From: Shouchella miscanthi
GTDB lineage: Bacteria > Bacillota > Bacilli > Bacillales > Bacillaceae_D
DNA length: 64,000 nucleotides
Direction: 5' to 3'
NCBI RefSeq assembly: GCF_007725405.1
Contig: NZ_CP042163.1
Span: 1,736,001 to 1,800,000, forward strand
Below, piece by piece: positions 27,360-34,894 of this stretch (the stretch's first letter is position 1; every line of letters starts with the position of its first letter). The notes beneath the pieces are model-generated. The model worked only from the letters and a program-made list of their open reading frames with translations. It did not search any database and had not been told where the DNA came from. Both the position numbers and the translations under genes were made by a program.

Positions 27360-27434
27360 TCCACAGTAGCTCAGTGGTAGAGCTATCGGCTGTTAACCGA
27401 TCGGTCGCAGGTTCGAATCCTGCCTGTGGAGCCA
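27360..27434 (+). tRNA. tRNA-Asn (anticodon GTT)
   Basis: Cloverleaf with acceptor TCCACAG/CTGTGGA, anticodon GTT at 27392-27394, TTCGAATC T-loop, discriminator G and an encoded CCA at 27432-27434. First of five tRNAs in one cluster. Confidence 0.95.
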
Positions 27435-27437
27435 TTT

Positions 27438-27514
27438 GGCGGTGTAGCTCAGCTGGCTAGAGCGTACGGTTCATACCCGTGAGGTCGGGGGTTCGATCCC
27501 CTCCGCCGCTACCA
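27438..27514 (+). tRNA. tRNA-Met, elongator (anticodon CAT)
   Basis: Acceptor GGCGGTG pairs with CGCCGCT including a G-T pair. Anticodon CAT is at 27472-27474, and CCA is encoded. The body matches Bacillus elongator tRNA-Met, not the initiator (no C1-A72 mismatch and no three G-C anticodon-stem pairs). Confidence 0.92.
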
Positions 27515-27532
27515 ACCCTTACATAGTATTAT

Positions 27533-27609
27533 GGCGATCGTGGCGAAGTGGTTAACGCACCGGATTGTGGTTCCGGCATTCGTGGGTTCGATTCCCATCG
27601 GTCGCCCCA
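27533..27609 (+). tRNA. tRNA-His (anticodon GTG)
   Basis: Anticodon GTG at 27567-27569. The 5' G-1 at 27533 faces the discriminator C at 27606, the hallmark of tRNA-His. CCA is encoded at 27607-27609. Confidence 0.93.
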
Positions 27610-27626
27610 TTATGATTTAAATAAGT

Positions 27627-27703
27627 GGACCCTTAGCTCAGTTGGTTAGAGCACTCGGCTCATAACCGATTGGTCGTAGGTTCGAGTCCTACAGGGTCCA
27701 CCA
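27627..27703 (+). tRNA. tRNA-Ile2 (CAT, lysidine-modified)
   Basis: GGACCCT/AGGGTCC acceptor with anticodon CAT at 27661-27663. The body matches Bacillus tRNA-Ile2, in which TilS turns the wobble C into lysidine so that it reads AUA. It would be misread as tRNA-Met by anticodon alone. Confidence 0.85.
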
Positions 27704-27706
27704 CTT

Positions 27707-27796
27707 GGAGGAATACCCAAGTCCGGCTGAAGGGATCGGTCTTGAAAACCGACAGGGGTGTCAAAGCCCGCGGGGGTTCGAATCCCTCTTCCTCCG
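27707..27796 (+). tRNA. tRNA-Ser (anticodon TGA)
   Basis: Class II tRNA with a long variable arm, acceptor GGAGGAA/TTCCTCC and anticodon TGA at 27743-27745. Unlike its four neighbours, no CCA is encoded after the discriminator G (the DNA reads GTTCC), so the CCA-adding enzyme must complete it. Confidence 0.92.
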
Positions 27797-27803
27797 TTCC
27801 GTA

Positions 27804-27838
27804 AACCTTGTTGCCATTGCATGCAACAAGGTTTTTTT
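27804..27838 (+). terminator. Terminator after the tRNA cluster
   Basis: AACCTTGTTGC pairs with GCAACAAGGTT, followed by a T-run. Confidence 0.88.
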
Positions 27839-27971
27839 ATGTTTACTCATTGTTTTGGAGGGAATAGTACTCAGTAAAGCAGATGTGAGCATATTCGTTG
27901 CCGTTTGTTTTTTTTAGTGGTACTCTAATTGAGAAGTAAAATCAGTTTAGTATTGAAGGGAGAGCTTTAAC

Positions 27972-28580
27972 ATGGCTTACAAATTACCAGAATTACCTTA
28001 TGCAGCAAATGCACTAGAACCACACATTGATGAACAGACAATGACGATTCATCATGGTAAACACCACAACACCTATGTTACAAACTTAAACGCTGCTCTA
28101 GAAGGTCACGAAGATCTTGCAAGTAAAGATATCGAGGATCTTGTTGCGAACTTAGATTCTGTACCAGAAAACATTCGTACAGCAGTACGTAATAATGGCG
28201 GTGGACATGCTAACCATGCATTATTCTGGCAGTTACTAAGCCCGAATGGTGGCGGTGCTCCAACGGGTGCGTTAGCGAATGATATCGAGTCTACATTCGG
28301 TAGCCTTGACGAATTCAAAACAAAATTTGCTGATGCAGCAAAAGGTCGTTTTGGTTCAGGCTGGGCATGGCTTGTTGTAAACAATGGCAGCTTGGAAATC
28401 ACAAGCACACCAAACCAGGATTCTCCTCTTACTGAAGGAAAAACACCTATTTTAGGATTAGATGTATGGGAGCATGCGTACTACTTAAACTACCAAAATC
28501 GTCGTCCTGACTACATTTCAGCATTTTGGAATGTTGTTAACTGGGATGAAGTGGCTAAGCGCTACGAAGCTGCAAAATAA
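27972..28580 (+). CDS. sodA: Superoxide dismutase, Mn type
   Basis: Cytoplasmic SOD that converts superoxide to hydrogen peroxide and oxygen. It has 202 residues with metal ligands H27, H82, D164 and H168 ([12 protein letters not shown]), and the GGGHANH and G-rich segments typical of Mn-SOD. GAAGGGAGAG precedes the ATG. The position before yqgE and pbpA matches B. subtilis. A strong terminator follows. Confidence 0.96.
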   Translation: MAYKLPELPYAANALEPHIDEQTMTIHHGKHHNTYVTNLNAALEGHEDLASKDIEDLVANLDSVPENIRTAVRNNGGGHANHALFWQLLSPNGGGAPTGALANDIESTFGSLDEFKTKFADAAKGRFGSGWAWLVVNNGSLEITSTPNQDSPLTEGKTPILGLDVWEHAYYLNYQNRRPDYISAFWNVVNWDEVAKRYEAAK

Positions 28581-28592
28581 GAAAGTATGAGT

Positions 28593-28626
28593 AAGACTAC
28601 AAGGTAACCACCTTGTAGTCTTTTTT
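28593..28626 (+). terminator. Terminator after sodA
   Basis: GACTACAAGGT pairs with ACCTTGTAGTC around AACC, then six T bases. Confidence 0.9.
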
Positions 28627-28657
28627 GCATAAATCCGCTCTTCTTTGTGGCATACTA
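28626..28657 (+). promoter_or_regulatory. Possible SigG/SigF (forespore) promoter
   Basis: TGCATA at 28626-28631 and CATACTA at 28651-28657 match the forespore sigma patterns; CATACTA fits the SigG -10 consensus exactly. The 19-base spacer is one or two bases long for the class. It stands 24 bases before a small hydrophilic gene and overlaps the T-run of the sodA terminator. Confidence 0.4.
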
Positions 28658-28680
28658 CTTAAAAGAATGGGGGGATTGTA

Positions 28681-28830
28681 TTGAGTAACCAAGATAAAAA
28701 GAAAAACAATCAGTTTAAAGAGAATAAAAACCACGGTGAAAAGCGTACAGGAAGATTAAGTCAGTTTAAAAATGACTCAGCTCATGGCGATACACTTGAT
28801 GAATATACAACAGCACAGCGCGAGGAATAA
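28681..28830 (+). CDS. Small hydrophilic protein, possible minor spore protein
   Basis: 49 residues, starting TTG after GGGGGGA, with no hydrophobic segment. It is rich in Lys, Asn, Gln, Asp and Glu (MSNQDKKKNNQFKENKN at the start). The composition is like the minor small acid-soluble spore proteins, but I cannot match it to a named Ssp family. A forespore-type promoter upstream and a terminator downstream make it a free-standing transcript. The spore role is inference. Confidence 0.55.
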   Translation: MSNQDKKKNNQFKENKNHGEKRTGRLSQFKNDSAHGDTLDEYTTAQREE

Positions 28831-28840
28831 ACCATCGAGG

Positions 28841-28872
28841 AAGGCAAATGGAAGCATTGCCTTTCTTTTTTT
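28841..28872 (+). terminator. Terminator after the small hydrophilic protein gene
   Basis: AAGGCAA pairs with TTGCCTT, followed by TCTTTTTTT. Confidence 0.75.
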
Positions 28873-28935
28873 ATTACAAAAATATATGCATAGCCAAAAA
28901 TGAAACAGACACACTACTGGTAAGGTGGTGAGGTC

Positions 28936-30222
28936 ATGCCAAAAAAATGGATGGACAGTATTTTTGGGCACGTTGTTGCATCAAAAGATTTAAAATTATT
29001 ATTATCCATTGGTGGACTTTATGCGTTGAGCGTGGCTTTGTCGAATACGTTTGTCAATGTTTTTTTATGGAAGCAATCAGGTCAATTTATCGATCTTGCC
29101 CTCTACAACTTAATGTCTGTTATTTTTCAACCACTTGCATTTTTAATGGCTGGAAAGTTATCAAAGCACATTGATCGCGTCTATGTGCTTCGTATTGGGA
29201 TTAGTTTGATGTCTTTGTTCTATATCGCTGTTTTAGTTGTGGGAGAAAATGCAGCGCAACATTTACTGCTCCTTGGCTCACTAATTGGACTCGGTACAGG
29301 TTTCTACTGGCTTGCTTTTAACGTACTAACGTTTGAAGTAACCGAGCCAGAGACAAGAGATTTTTTTAATGGCTTCTTAGGGTTGTTAACCTCTTTTGCA
29401 GGGATGACGGGTCCTCTAACTGCAGGGTTTATTATTACGAAACGAACTGGCTATGAGGGGTATTTCTTTATTTTTGCCCTATCCTTAACGTTGTTTTTAC
29501 TAGCAGTTATTTTGACCATATGGCTAGGGAAACGTCACGCCAAAGGCAATTTTAATATTAAACATGTGCTAAACGAGCGTAAACGAAATAAAGATTGGCG
29601 AAAAGTCACCTGGGCGCATGTTACGCAAGGATTGAGGGAAGGGACGTTTGTTTTTGTCATCGTTGTCTGGGTCTTTGTGGTAACGAATAACGAACTTGCA
29701 TTGGGGACATATGGATTAGTGACTTCAGGTACCCAATTTATTTTTTATTATTTAACTGCGCGTTTACTTAAAGTGGCGTATCGAAAGCGAGCCATTCTTA
29801 TTGGTGGATTGTTGTTATACGGAGCAATATTTTTACTCTTATTCGATCTGACGTTTTCTAAATTAATTCTTTATGGAATTATTATATCGGTGGCTTATCC
29901 GCTCCTACTCATTCCTTATATATCGTTAACATATGATGTTATTGGCAAAGCGAGTAGGGCAGCCGAGTTACGAGTGGAATACATTATTGTCAGGGAATGG
30001 TTTTTAAATATCGGCCGTATTGCATCCATTCTCTTTTTTATCGGGATTATCTCCATTTTCCCTGAAGAACAATCGATTCCATATGTGCTGTTAATAGTAG
30101 GGTCTGGTCATTTATGGATTTATTTTTTTGTTAAACGAATTCAGCCTCCAGATGGTCACTCGGAAGTAATGCCAAACGTCAACGAATCAGAAGGGCAGAG
30201 TAGTCCTGATAAAACTGTGTAA
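28936..30222 (+). CDS. yqgE: MFS transporter YqgE
   Basis: 428 residues with about 12 hydrophobic segments and a cytoplasmic loop at about 200-225 (GKRHAKGNFNIKHVLNERKRNKDW). It is a major facilitator of unknown substrate. The order sodA-yqgE-pbpA is the B. subtilis order. TAAGGTGGTGAGG precedes the ATG. The C-terminal 25 residues are acidic and hydrophilic. No regulator is adjacent. Confidence 0.82.
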   Translation: MPKKWMDSIFGHVVASKDLKLLLSIGGLYALSVALSNTFVNVFLWKQSGQFIDLALYNLMSVIFQPLAFLMAGKLSKHIDRVYVLRIGISLMSLFYIAVLVVGENAAQHLLLLGSLIGLGTGFYWLAFNVLTFEVTEPETRDFFNGFLGLLTSFAGMTGPLTAGFIITKRTGYEGYFFIFALSLTLFLLAVILTIWLGKRHAKGNFNIKHVLNERKRNKDWRKVTWAHVTQGLREGTFVFVIVVWVFVVTNNELALGTYGLVTSGTQFIFYYLTARLLKVAYRKRAILIGGLLLYGAIFLLLFDLTFSKLILYGIIISVAYPLLLIPYISLTYDVIGKASRAAELRVEYIIVREWFLNIGRIASILFFIGIISIFPEEQSIPYVLLIVGSGHLWIYFFVKRIQPPDGHSEVMPNVNESEGQSSPDKTV

Positions 30223-30236
30223 AATCTCTACAAGCT

Positions 30237-30265
30237 TTGACAGGATTCTCGTTCTATTTTATAAT
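30237..30265 (+). promoter_or_regulatory. Consensus SigA promoter of 6S RNA
   Basis: TTGACA at 30237-30242, exactly 17 bases, TATAAT at 30260-30265: a perfect match to the SigA consensus. It begins just after the yqgE stop and drives the 6S RNA gene. Confidence 0.9.
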
Positions 30266-30270
30266 AACAA

Positions 30271-30455
30271 GTGTATTACCTGCCGTGTTCGTAAACTTTT
30301 TTATGCTTTGAACCTTGAATGTTAAAAGGGAGTTCTAAATGAGTAAAGCAACGCTAAGCTAGCATGTACTAGACAGCGAACCTTTAACTGCGAACACCCA
30401 CCTACCGATGTAGGTTCATAAAGCATTCATTTGCAACGGCACAAGCGGGTATGAC
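30271..30455 (+). ncRNA. ssrS: 6S RNA
   Basis: 6S RNA mimics an open promoter and binds SigA-RNA polymerase. The 5' arm has the Firmicute 6S segments CCTGCCGTGTTCG and ATGCTTTGAACCTTGAA. The 3' arm supplies the partners: ATGCTTT pairs with AAAGCAT (30418-30424) and GAACCT with AGGTTC (30411-30416), with two bulged bases. The closing helix is TACCTGC (30277-30283) with GCGGGTA (30445-30451). A consensus promoter ends 5 bases upstream, and a terminator follows. The length (about 185) fits. The ends are estimates. Confidence 0.85.
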
Positions 30456-30467
30456 TACTTTAATTAA

Positions 30468-30495
30468 AGGCATCCGGAGTTCGGGTGTCTTTTTA
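30468..30495 (+). terminator. Terminator after 6S RNA
   Basis: GGCATCC pairs with GGGTGTC (two G-T pairs), followed by TTTTT. Confidence 0.7.
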
Positions 30496-30523
30496 CCTGT
30501 AATAGAGTCAGGGAGGTTGTCTA

Positions 30524-32602
30524 ATGGGCGAATCGAAAAGCAATAAGAAGCATCATGTCTCATTGCGCTTAAATATTTTATTTCTTGCTGTGTTTTTACT
30601 TTTTTCTGCATTAATTTTGCGGCTTGGTCTTGTGCAAATTGTAAACGGTGAGGAATATGAAGAAGAGTTAAAGCATGTATCAAACCAAACAGCTCTTATT
30701 GATGCACCACGAGGGATCTTTACAGATCGCTATGGGTATCCTGTCGTAGAGAACAGCTTAGAACTATCGGTTACATATACGAACCCAGGAAATCAAAGCG
30801 GTGGAGATATGATTGAAATTGCCGAAGAAGTGGCTAAATTTATTACGGTAGACACCGAAAATTTACGTGACCGTGATAAAAGAGAATATTATTACACAAA
30901 ATTGGAACCCCAAGAACGTAGAGCTCTCATTGAAGATATTGAATACAGCGACGAAGATGAAACAACGGAGTATCAGCGTATGATTGACGCTATTTCCGAT
31001 GAGATGATTGCGAATTATTCAGAGGAAGAAGAGCAAGTTATTGCTATTTTTTCTCATATGCTAAGAGGGACAAACGGTTCCCCACAGCGAATTAAGCAAG
31101 GGCTAACGGATGAAGAAGCGCCTAAGCTTGCTGAGCATTTAGACCGTTTACCGAACATTAATATTCAGCGGGATTCTGTCCGAGAATATGTGTATGGTGA
31201 TACGCTAAAAAATATCTATGGAAGAGTAGGATCAATCCAAACAGAATCCGTTGATGATTATTTAGCAAGAGGCTATATGCGCTCAGACTTAGTAGGTAAT
31301 AGTTTTTTGGAAAAACAGTATGAGGATGTACTACGTGGTCAAAAAGCGGAAGTCGTTCGAACGAATACCCGTGAAGGCAGTGGCCCAATGGAACAGCTTA
31401 TTGAAGAAACGCCAGGAAGCCGAGGGAATGACCTTGTGTTGAGCATTGATATGGAGTATCAGCAAATCCTTGACGACATTGTGGAACGTCAAGTTCTTCA
31501 AAACCAAGGAATTTTTGTACAGGATGCGTCTTCTTATGCAGTTGTAATGGATCCAAAAACAGGCGATATTTTAGCGATGAGTGGCTTCCAGAAAGAACGT
31601 GGGGAGGAAGGATTTAGCAACCCAACAGGCGTTTTTCAAAATGCCTATATGCCAGGTTCAGTTGTAAAAGGTGCCTCTGTACTTGCTGGTCTAGAAGAAG
31701 GTGTCATTTCTCCAAGCACGGTTATTCATGACAGACCACTTAAATTTAGCGATGGTACCGAAAAAAAATCATTAAGTACTAGAATAGGCCATGTTGCCTT
31801 ACGTGAAGCAATGGCACGCTCGTCCAACGTCTATATGTTTGAAATTGCCATGCGGATGGCAGACTTTAATTATACTGAAGGAGTAAGCATTTTCAGTCAC
31901 GCTAAAGCAAATGAAGTTTTGGATCAAGTGAAGTATTATTTTCATCAATTCGGTCTTGGAGGAGAAACAGGTTTAGACCTGCCAAATGAAGCGACAGGGT
32001 TTGCTTCGGATGGTGTTCAGGAATCAGGTAACTTACTTGATTTTATGATTGGCCAGTACGATACGTATACGACCCTTCAGCTTGCACAGTATGTTAGCAC
32101 AATTGCCAACGATGGCGTACGGATGCGTCCTCGCCTAGTCACTGAAATTGTAGAAGCGAACCCGAATGGTGATGGAGATGGTGCTGTTGTTCGCACAAAT
32201 ACCCCAGAAGTGTTGAATACCGTTGATATGAGCCAAAGCGATATTACAGCAGTACAAGATTCATTCCGAGCCGTTGTAACGAATGCAAACGGTACAGCGA
32301 ATGGTGTATCAAATAATTTAAATATCGCTGCAAAAACCGGTACAGCTCAATCATTCTTAAATGGTAGACCGACGAACAATTTAAGCTTTGTTGGTTATGC
32401 CCCTTATGATGATCCGGAAATTGCGTTTGCGATTATGACGCCAGATACGAATGTTCCTCCTTCAGGAACATCCAGTAATAAAATCTCTGAAAAAATCGCA
32501 ACAGATTTAACTGAAGCTTACTACGACTTGCAAGATGAACGAAACGGTCCAAAACAAGTGGATTCTGTGGTCGAAGAAGTCGATTTGTTTGAAGAGCAGT
32601 AA
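30524..32602 (+). CDS. pbpA: Class B penicillin-binding protein (PBP2/PbpA type)
   Basis: Peptidoglycan DD-transpeptidase for side-wall synthesis. A short cytoplasmic N terminus and one transmembrane anchor (17-38) are followed by the dimerisation domain (VSNQTALIDAPRGIFTDRYG near 52-71) and the transpeptidase domain with SVVK (S379, K382), SSN (433-435) and KTGT (604-607). All catalytic motifs are intact. It has 692 residues, close to B. subtilis PbpA (716). GGGAGG precedes the ATG. It lies downstream of 6S RNA, whose terminator separates them. Confidence 0.95.
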   Translation: MGESKSNKKHHVSLRLNILFLAVFLLFSALILRLGLVQIVNGEEYEEELKHVSNQTALIDAPRGIFTDRYGYPVVENSLELSVTYTNPGNQSGGDMIEIAEEVAKFITVDTENLRDRDKREYYYTKLEPQERRALIEDIEYSDEDETTEYQRMIDAISDEMIANYSEEEEQVIAIFSHMLRGTNGSPQRIKQGLTDEEAPKLAEHLDRLPNINIQRDSVREYVYGDTLKNIYGRVGSIQTESVDDYLARGYMRSDLVGNSFLEKQYEDVLRGQKAEVVRTNTREGSGPMEQLIEETPGSRGNDLVLSIDMEYQQILDDIVERQVLQNQGIFVQDASSYAVVMDPKTGDILAMSGFQKERGEEGFSNPTGVFQNAYMPGSVVKGASVLAGLEEGVISPSTVIHDRPLKFSDGTEKKSLSTRIGHVALREAMARSSNVYMFEIAMRMADFNYTEGVSIFSHAKANEVLDQVKYYFHQFGLGGETGLDLPNEATGFASDGVQESGNLLDFMIGQYDTYTTLQLAQYVSTIANDGVRMRPRLVTEIVEANPNGDGDGAVVRTNTPEVLNTVDMSQSDITAVQDSFRAVVTNANGTANGVSNNLNIAAKTGTAQSFLNGRPTNNLSFVGYAPYDDPEIAFAIMTPDTNVPPSGTSSNKISEKIATDLTEAYYDLQDERNGPKQVDSVVEEVDLFEEQ

Positions 32603-32620
32603 TAGAATTATAGAAGTAGA

Positions 32621-32653
32621 AAAACAGTGAGCCAATGTGCCCACTGTTTTTTT
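32621..32653 (+). terminator. Terminator after pbpA
   Basis: AAAACAGTG pairs with CACTGTTTT, then a T-run. Confidence 0.88.
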
Positions 32654-32773
32654 AACTATAATAGAAAAAGCTCGGCTATCGCCGAACTTCCAATACATGA
32701 TTCGTAGAACATGTAGATTTTTGTATTTTTTTAAAGGATATATATGCTATCTGTCGAATAGAAGTGTGTAAGC

Positions 32774-33247
32774 TTAGAAAAATTCATCTACAACTTCGCT
32801 TAAGCTCATCTCGCTCGTTAACTCTCCTGTAACTTGCGGACGTAAGTCATTGGATAACCCACGATTGTCAACTTCTTCATAAAAATCATAGGCACTATCT
32901 ACAATACCAGCTTCTTCTAACATTTCACCTACGTCAATACTTGTCATTCCTGGTACAACGTGAAGAATTGTTCTGTACGCAATTTCTCCTTCATTGTTAT
33001 CAGAGGGTTCTTCTTCAGCATCAGTGTTTTGCGCTTCAGCAAGTTGTGCCTCTAACTCATCCCAAGCAGCCTGTGTCTCAACGGCGTAACCATTTTCCTG
33101 TAAATGAGCGACCATTTCTTCTTCTGTAAAATCGGAACTAGAAGCAGCCTCTTGATCGTTTCCAATAAAGTATGTGATCCCCAAGACACCAGAAGCAATC
33201 AATAATCCACCAGCAAAGCTACGAATAGTTTTACGCGTCATTGGCAA
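32774..33247 (-). CDS. yqzC: Short YceG/MltG-like membrane protein
   Basis: 157 residues. An N-terminal hydrophobic segment (about 10-30) is followed by an acidic, Gln/Glu-rich stretch and a C-terminal LysM-like portion (AYRTILHVVPGMTSIDVGEMLEEAGIVDSAYDFYEEV) that matches the N-terminal part of MltG/YceG proteins. The catalytic transglycosylase portion of MltG is missing, so enzymatic activity is unlikely. The TTG at 33247 has AAAGGA 6 bases upstream and overlaps the previous gene by 17 bases; an ATG at 33241 is the alternative. The symbol rests on gene order only. Confidence 0.7.
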   Translation of the reverse strand: MPMTRKTIRSFAGGLLIASGVLGITYFIGNDQEAASSSDFTEEEMVAHLQENGYAVETQAAWDELEAQLAEAQNTDAEEEPSDNNEGEIAYRTILHVVPGMTSIDVGEMLEEAGIVDSAYDFYEEVDNRGLSNDLRPQVTGELTSEMSLSEVVDEFF

Positions 33248-33614
33248 CTTTCGTCCTTTCTTCTACTTGTCCGTCGAGGTAAGGGGATAAAAGACGATCG
33301 ACTTCATGTGGTTCAAGGGACGTTTCCAACGCAATACCCTCTACAGAATAGCCACGCTTGTGCAAATCTAGGATCTCCCTTAATAGCTGTTGATGTGAAT
33401 TGGAGCGATTTTGCTGTTGTGCATCTTTAGCTGCAATTTCCGCATCTAATTCAATGTCTCTTAATTGATTTTTTACTTGATGAAGCTCTTGCATAAAGGA
33501 AATTGATAAATGTTCGATTTGATCTTCTATTTTTGAACCTTTGTCCTCTTTAACAAAAGAAACAATAAGCAGAACAATTGCTGTTCCAAGCAAGAGCGCT
33601 AACATCCATTCCAT
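33231..33614 (-). CDS. yqzD: Single-pass membrane protein with coiled coil and HTH-like tail (DUF6115/DUF2802 type)
   Basis: 127 residues: a transmembrane helix (about 4-22), a predicted coiled coil (about 30-80; SISFMQELHQVKNQLRDIE) and a C-terminal helix-turn-helix-like segment (ILDLHKRGYSVEGIALETSLEPHEVDRLLSPY). The layout resembles SwrB-type and DUF2802 proteins. Function unknown. GGAGGG sits 7 bases before the ATG at 33614. It overlaps the downstream MltG-like gene, so they form an operon. The symbol is by position only. Confidence 0.7.
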   Translation of the reverse strand: MEWMLALLLGTAIVLLIVSFVKEDKGSKIEDQIEHLSISFMQELHQVKNQLRDIELDAEIAAKDAQQQNRSNSHQQLLREILDLHKRGYSVEGIALETSLEPHEVDRLLSPYLDGQVEERTKVANDA

Positions 33615-33653
33615 GTGTTGTTCCCTCCTATGGATCGTTTTCGCACTCTCCAT

Positions 33654-33924
33654 TATACATGAAATTACGTACGTTTCATTAGGTTAATGAAAATTTATCT
33701 ATTCGTGCGTCATTTTTTGACAGCTTTAGTCATAATCTCTATCAACCAAGCTTTTTTTAGACTATGAGGAGGTGAGAACACTTGCTGTAACGAGTAAAAA
33801 AGCGATTACAAAAACATACAATTTGCACTCATTGTGGAAATGGCGAGAAGCCAGTATGCTTAATAAACAGAGACTCGTGATGTGAAGTAAAAAGAACCGA
33901 CATCTTACTAGAAGGAGTGAAGAT
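33654..33924. other. Intergenic region with an orphan strong ribosome site
   Basis: GAGGAGGTGA at 33767-33776 is an excellent SD, yet the facing TTG at 33782 reads TTG CTG TAA. The same frame then continues for 28 codons with a CTHC pair and a later Cys before TGA at 33872-33874. TTGACA at 33717-33722 lies upstream. This may be a decayed or re-initiated small zinc-ribbon gene; no intact gene is seen. Confidence 0.3.
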
Positions 33925-34605
33925 ATGAATACAAACAATCATGTATCAAACATTTTTTATGCCATTGGGACAAAGCCGGTTTTTACGGTTGATATCCATT
34001 TACGCTTACGGTCTACTCTGCATTCTCAGCACTTATCTAAAATTGGCCTCTGGTATGATGGAAAAACAACGTGGGTTGGTGAAGAAGGCTGGATTGTCAA
34101 TGCTGCTTTTTCTAGTACAAACACTGTTATTGTAAGTCAGGCATACCATAAAGGCTTAAATATAAAACTAACAATCCGTGATGAGTCATTACAAGAAGAA
34201 CTTGGTGTTAAGCGAATGATTTCGATGAAGAATGAAGGACACTCCGATAGCAGTGTCAAATTGTTAGCCCAGCAAATTACGTACACACAAGAAGGGCTAT
34301 CGTTTTATTCACCTGCTGAAAAAGCACTTATCCATTATTCAGATGAGAAATATTCTTTATTTTCTATACAAATGCCGAAAGCTCAATCCATCCAGTATGG
34401 TGTCGGCTTAGTGAATCAGATCTGGAATGAGCCGTTAGGAAAATTGTTTTTTGCGCCGTTTTCTGCGACGAAAACTGAAAGTCTAATGGTGTGCACTTGT
34501 TTATTACGTGCCAACGAAACGATCAATGCATCTCTTGTACAAATGAGTAGCGAAAATATGGTTCATTTAAAACGATCCAATTATTTAGCGCAACAGAGTG
34601 TTTAA
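33925..34605 (+). CDS. Conserved hypothetical protein, GH15 N-domain-like
   Basis: 226 residues, mostly beta-strand by pattern, without signal peptide or transmembrane helix. The segment YTQEGLSFYSPAEKALIHYSDEKYSLFSIQ resembles the N-terminal beta-sandwich of bacterial glucoamylases (GH15), but the catalytic (alpha/alpha)6 domain is absent. The activity is therefore unknown. It may hold the yqgL position of B. subtilis. AGAAGGAGTGA precedes the ATG. It stands alone between the envelope pair and rpmG. Confidence 0.7.
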   Translation: MNTNNHVSNIFYAIGTKPVFTVDIHLRLRSTLHSQHLSKIGLWYDGKTTWVGEEGWIVNAAFSSTNTVIVSQAYHKGLNIKLTIRDESLQEELGVKRMISMKNEGHSDSSVKLLAQQITYTQEGLSFYSPAEKALIHYSDEKYSLFSIQMPKAQSIQYGVGLVNQIWNEPLGKLFFAPFSATKTESLMVCTCLLRANETINASLVQMSSENMVHLKRSNYLAQQSV

Positions 34606-34625
34606 CAACGTTCGTTAATTAAGTC

Positions 34626-34654
34626 TTGATTTTACGGTTAGCTTTTGCTATTCT
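34626..34654 (+). promoter_or_regulatory. SigA promoter of rpmG
   Basis: TTGATT at 34626-34631, 17 bases, TATTCT at 34649-34654 preceded by TGC (extended -10). Confidence 0.55.
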
Positions 34655-34691
34655 ATTTAGGTATGTAAGAGAGAGTTTGGAGGGATAGCAC

Positions 34692-34841
34692 ATGCGTGTT
34701 CAAGTTACTTTAGCTTGTACTGAAAACGGTGACCGTAATTATATTACGACAAAAAACAAGCGCACAAACCCAGAGCGTATTGAACTTAAGAAATATAATC
34801 CGCGTTTAAAGCGCCATACACTTCATCGTGAAACAAAGTAA
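34692..34841 (+). CDS. rpmG: 50S ribosomal protein L33, zinc-free type
   Basis: 49 residues ([20 protein letters not shown]...[11 protein letters not shown]), the complete L33 fold. Zinc-binding L33 carries two CxxC pairs. Here the second pair is replaced by NPRL and the first is reduced to CTEN, leaving one Cys, so this is the C-minus form that works without zinc. GGAGGGAT precedes the ATG. A hairpin terminator follows. The neighbour yqgN matches B. subtilis. Confidence 0.95.
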   Translation: MRVQVTLACTENGDRNYITTKNKRTNPERIELKKYNPRLKRHTLHRETK

Positions 34842-34870
34842 GCAGACGGTTTACCGCTGCTTCTTTTTAT
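34841..34870 (+). terminator. Terminator after rpmG
   Basis: AGCAG-CGG pairs with CCG-CTGCT around TTTA, then TTCTTTTT. Confidence 0.75.
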
Positions 34871-34894
34871 TGACTTTTTTAGTGAGGAGCTGAG

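Noticed and set aside
27705-27917. A 70-codon open frame across the tRNA-Ser gene
   Set aside because: It lies over a clear tRNA and its terminator; coding potential comes from chance.
32774-33247. Functional MltG endolytic transglycosylase
   Set aside because: Only the LysM-like part is present; the catalytic part of the family is missing, so I did not call it an enzyme.
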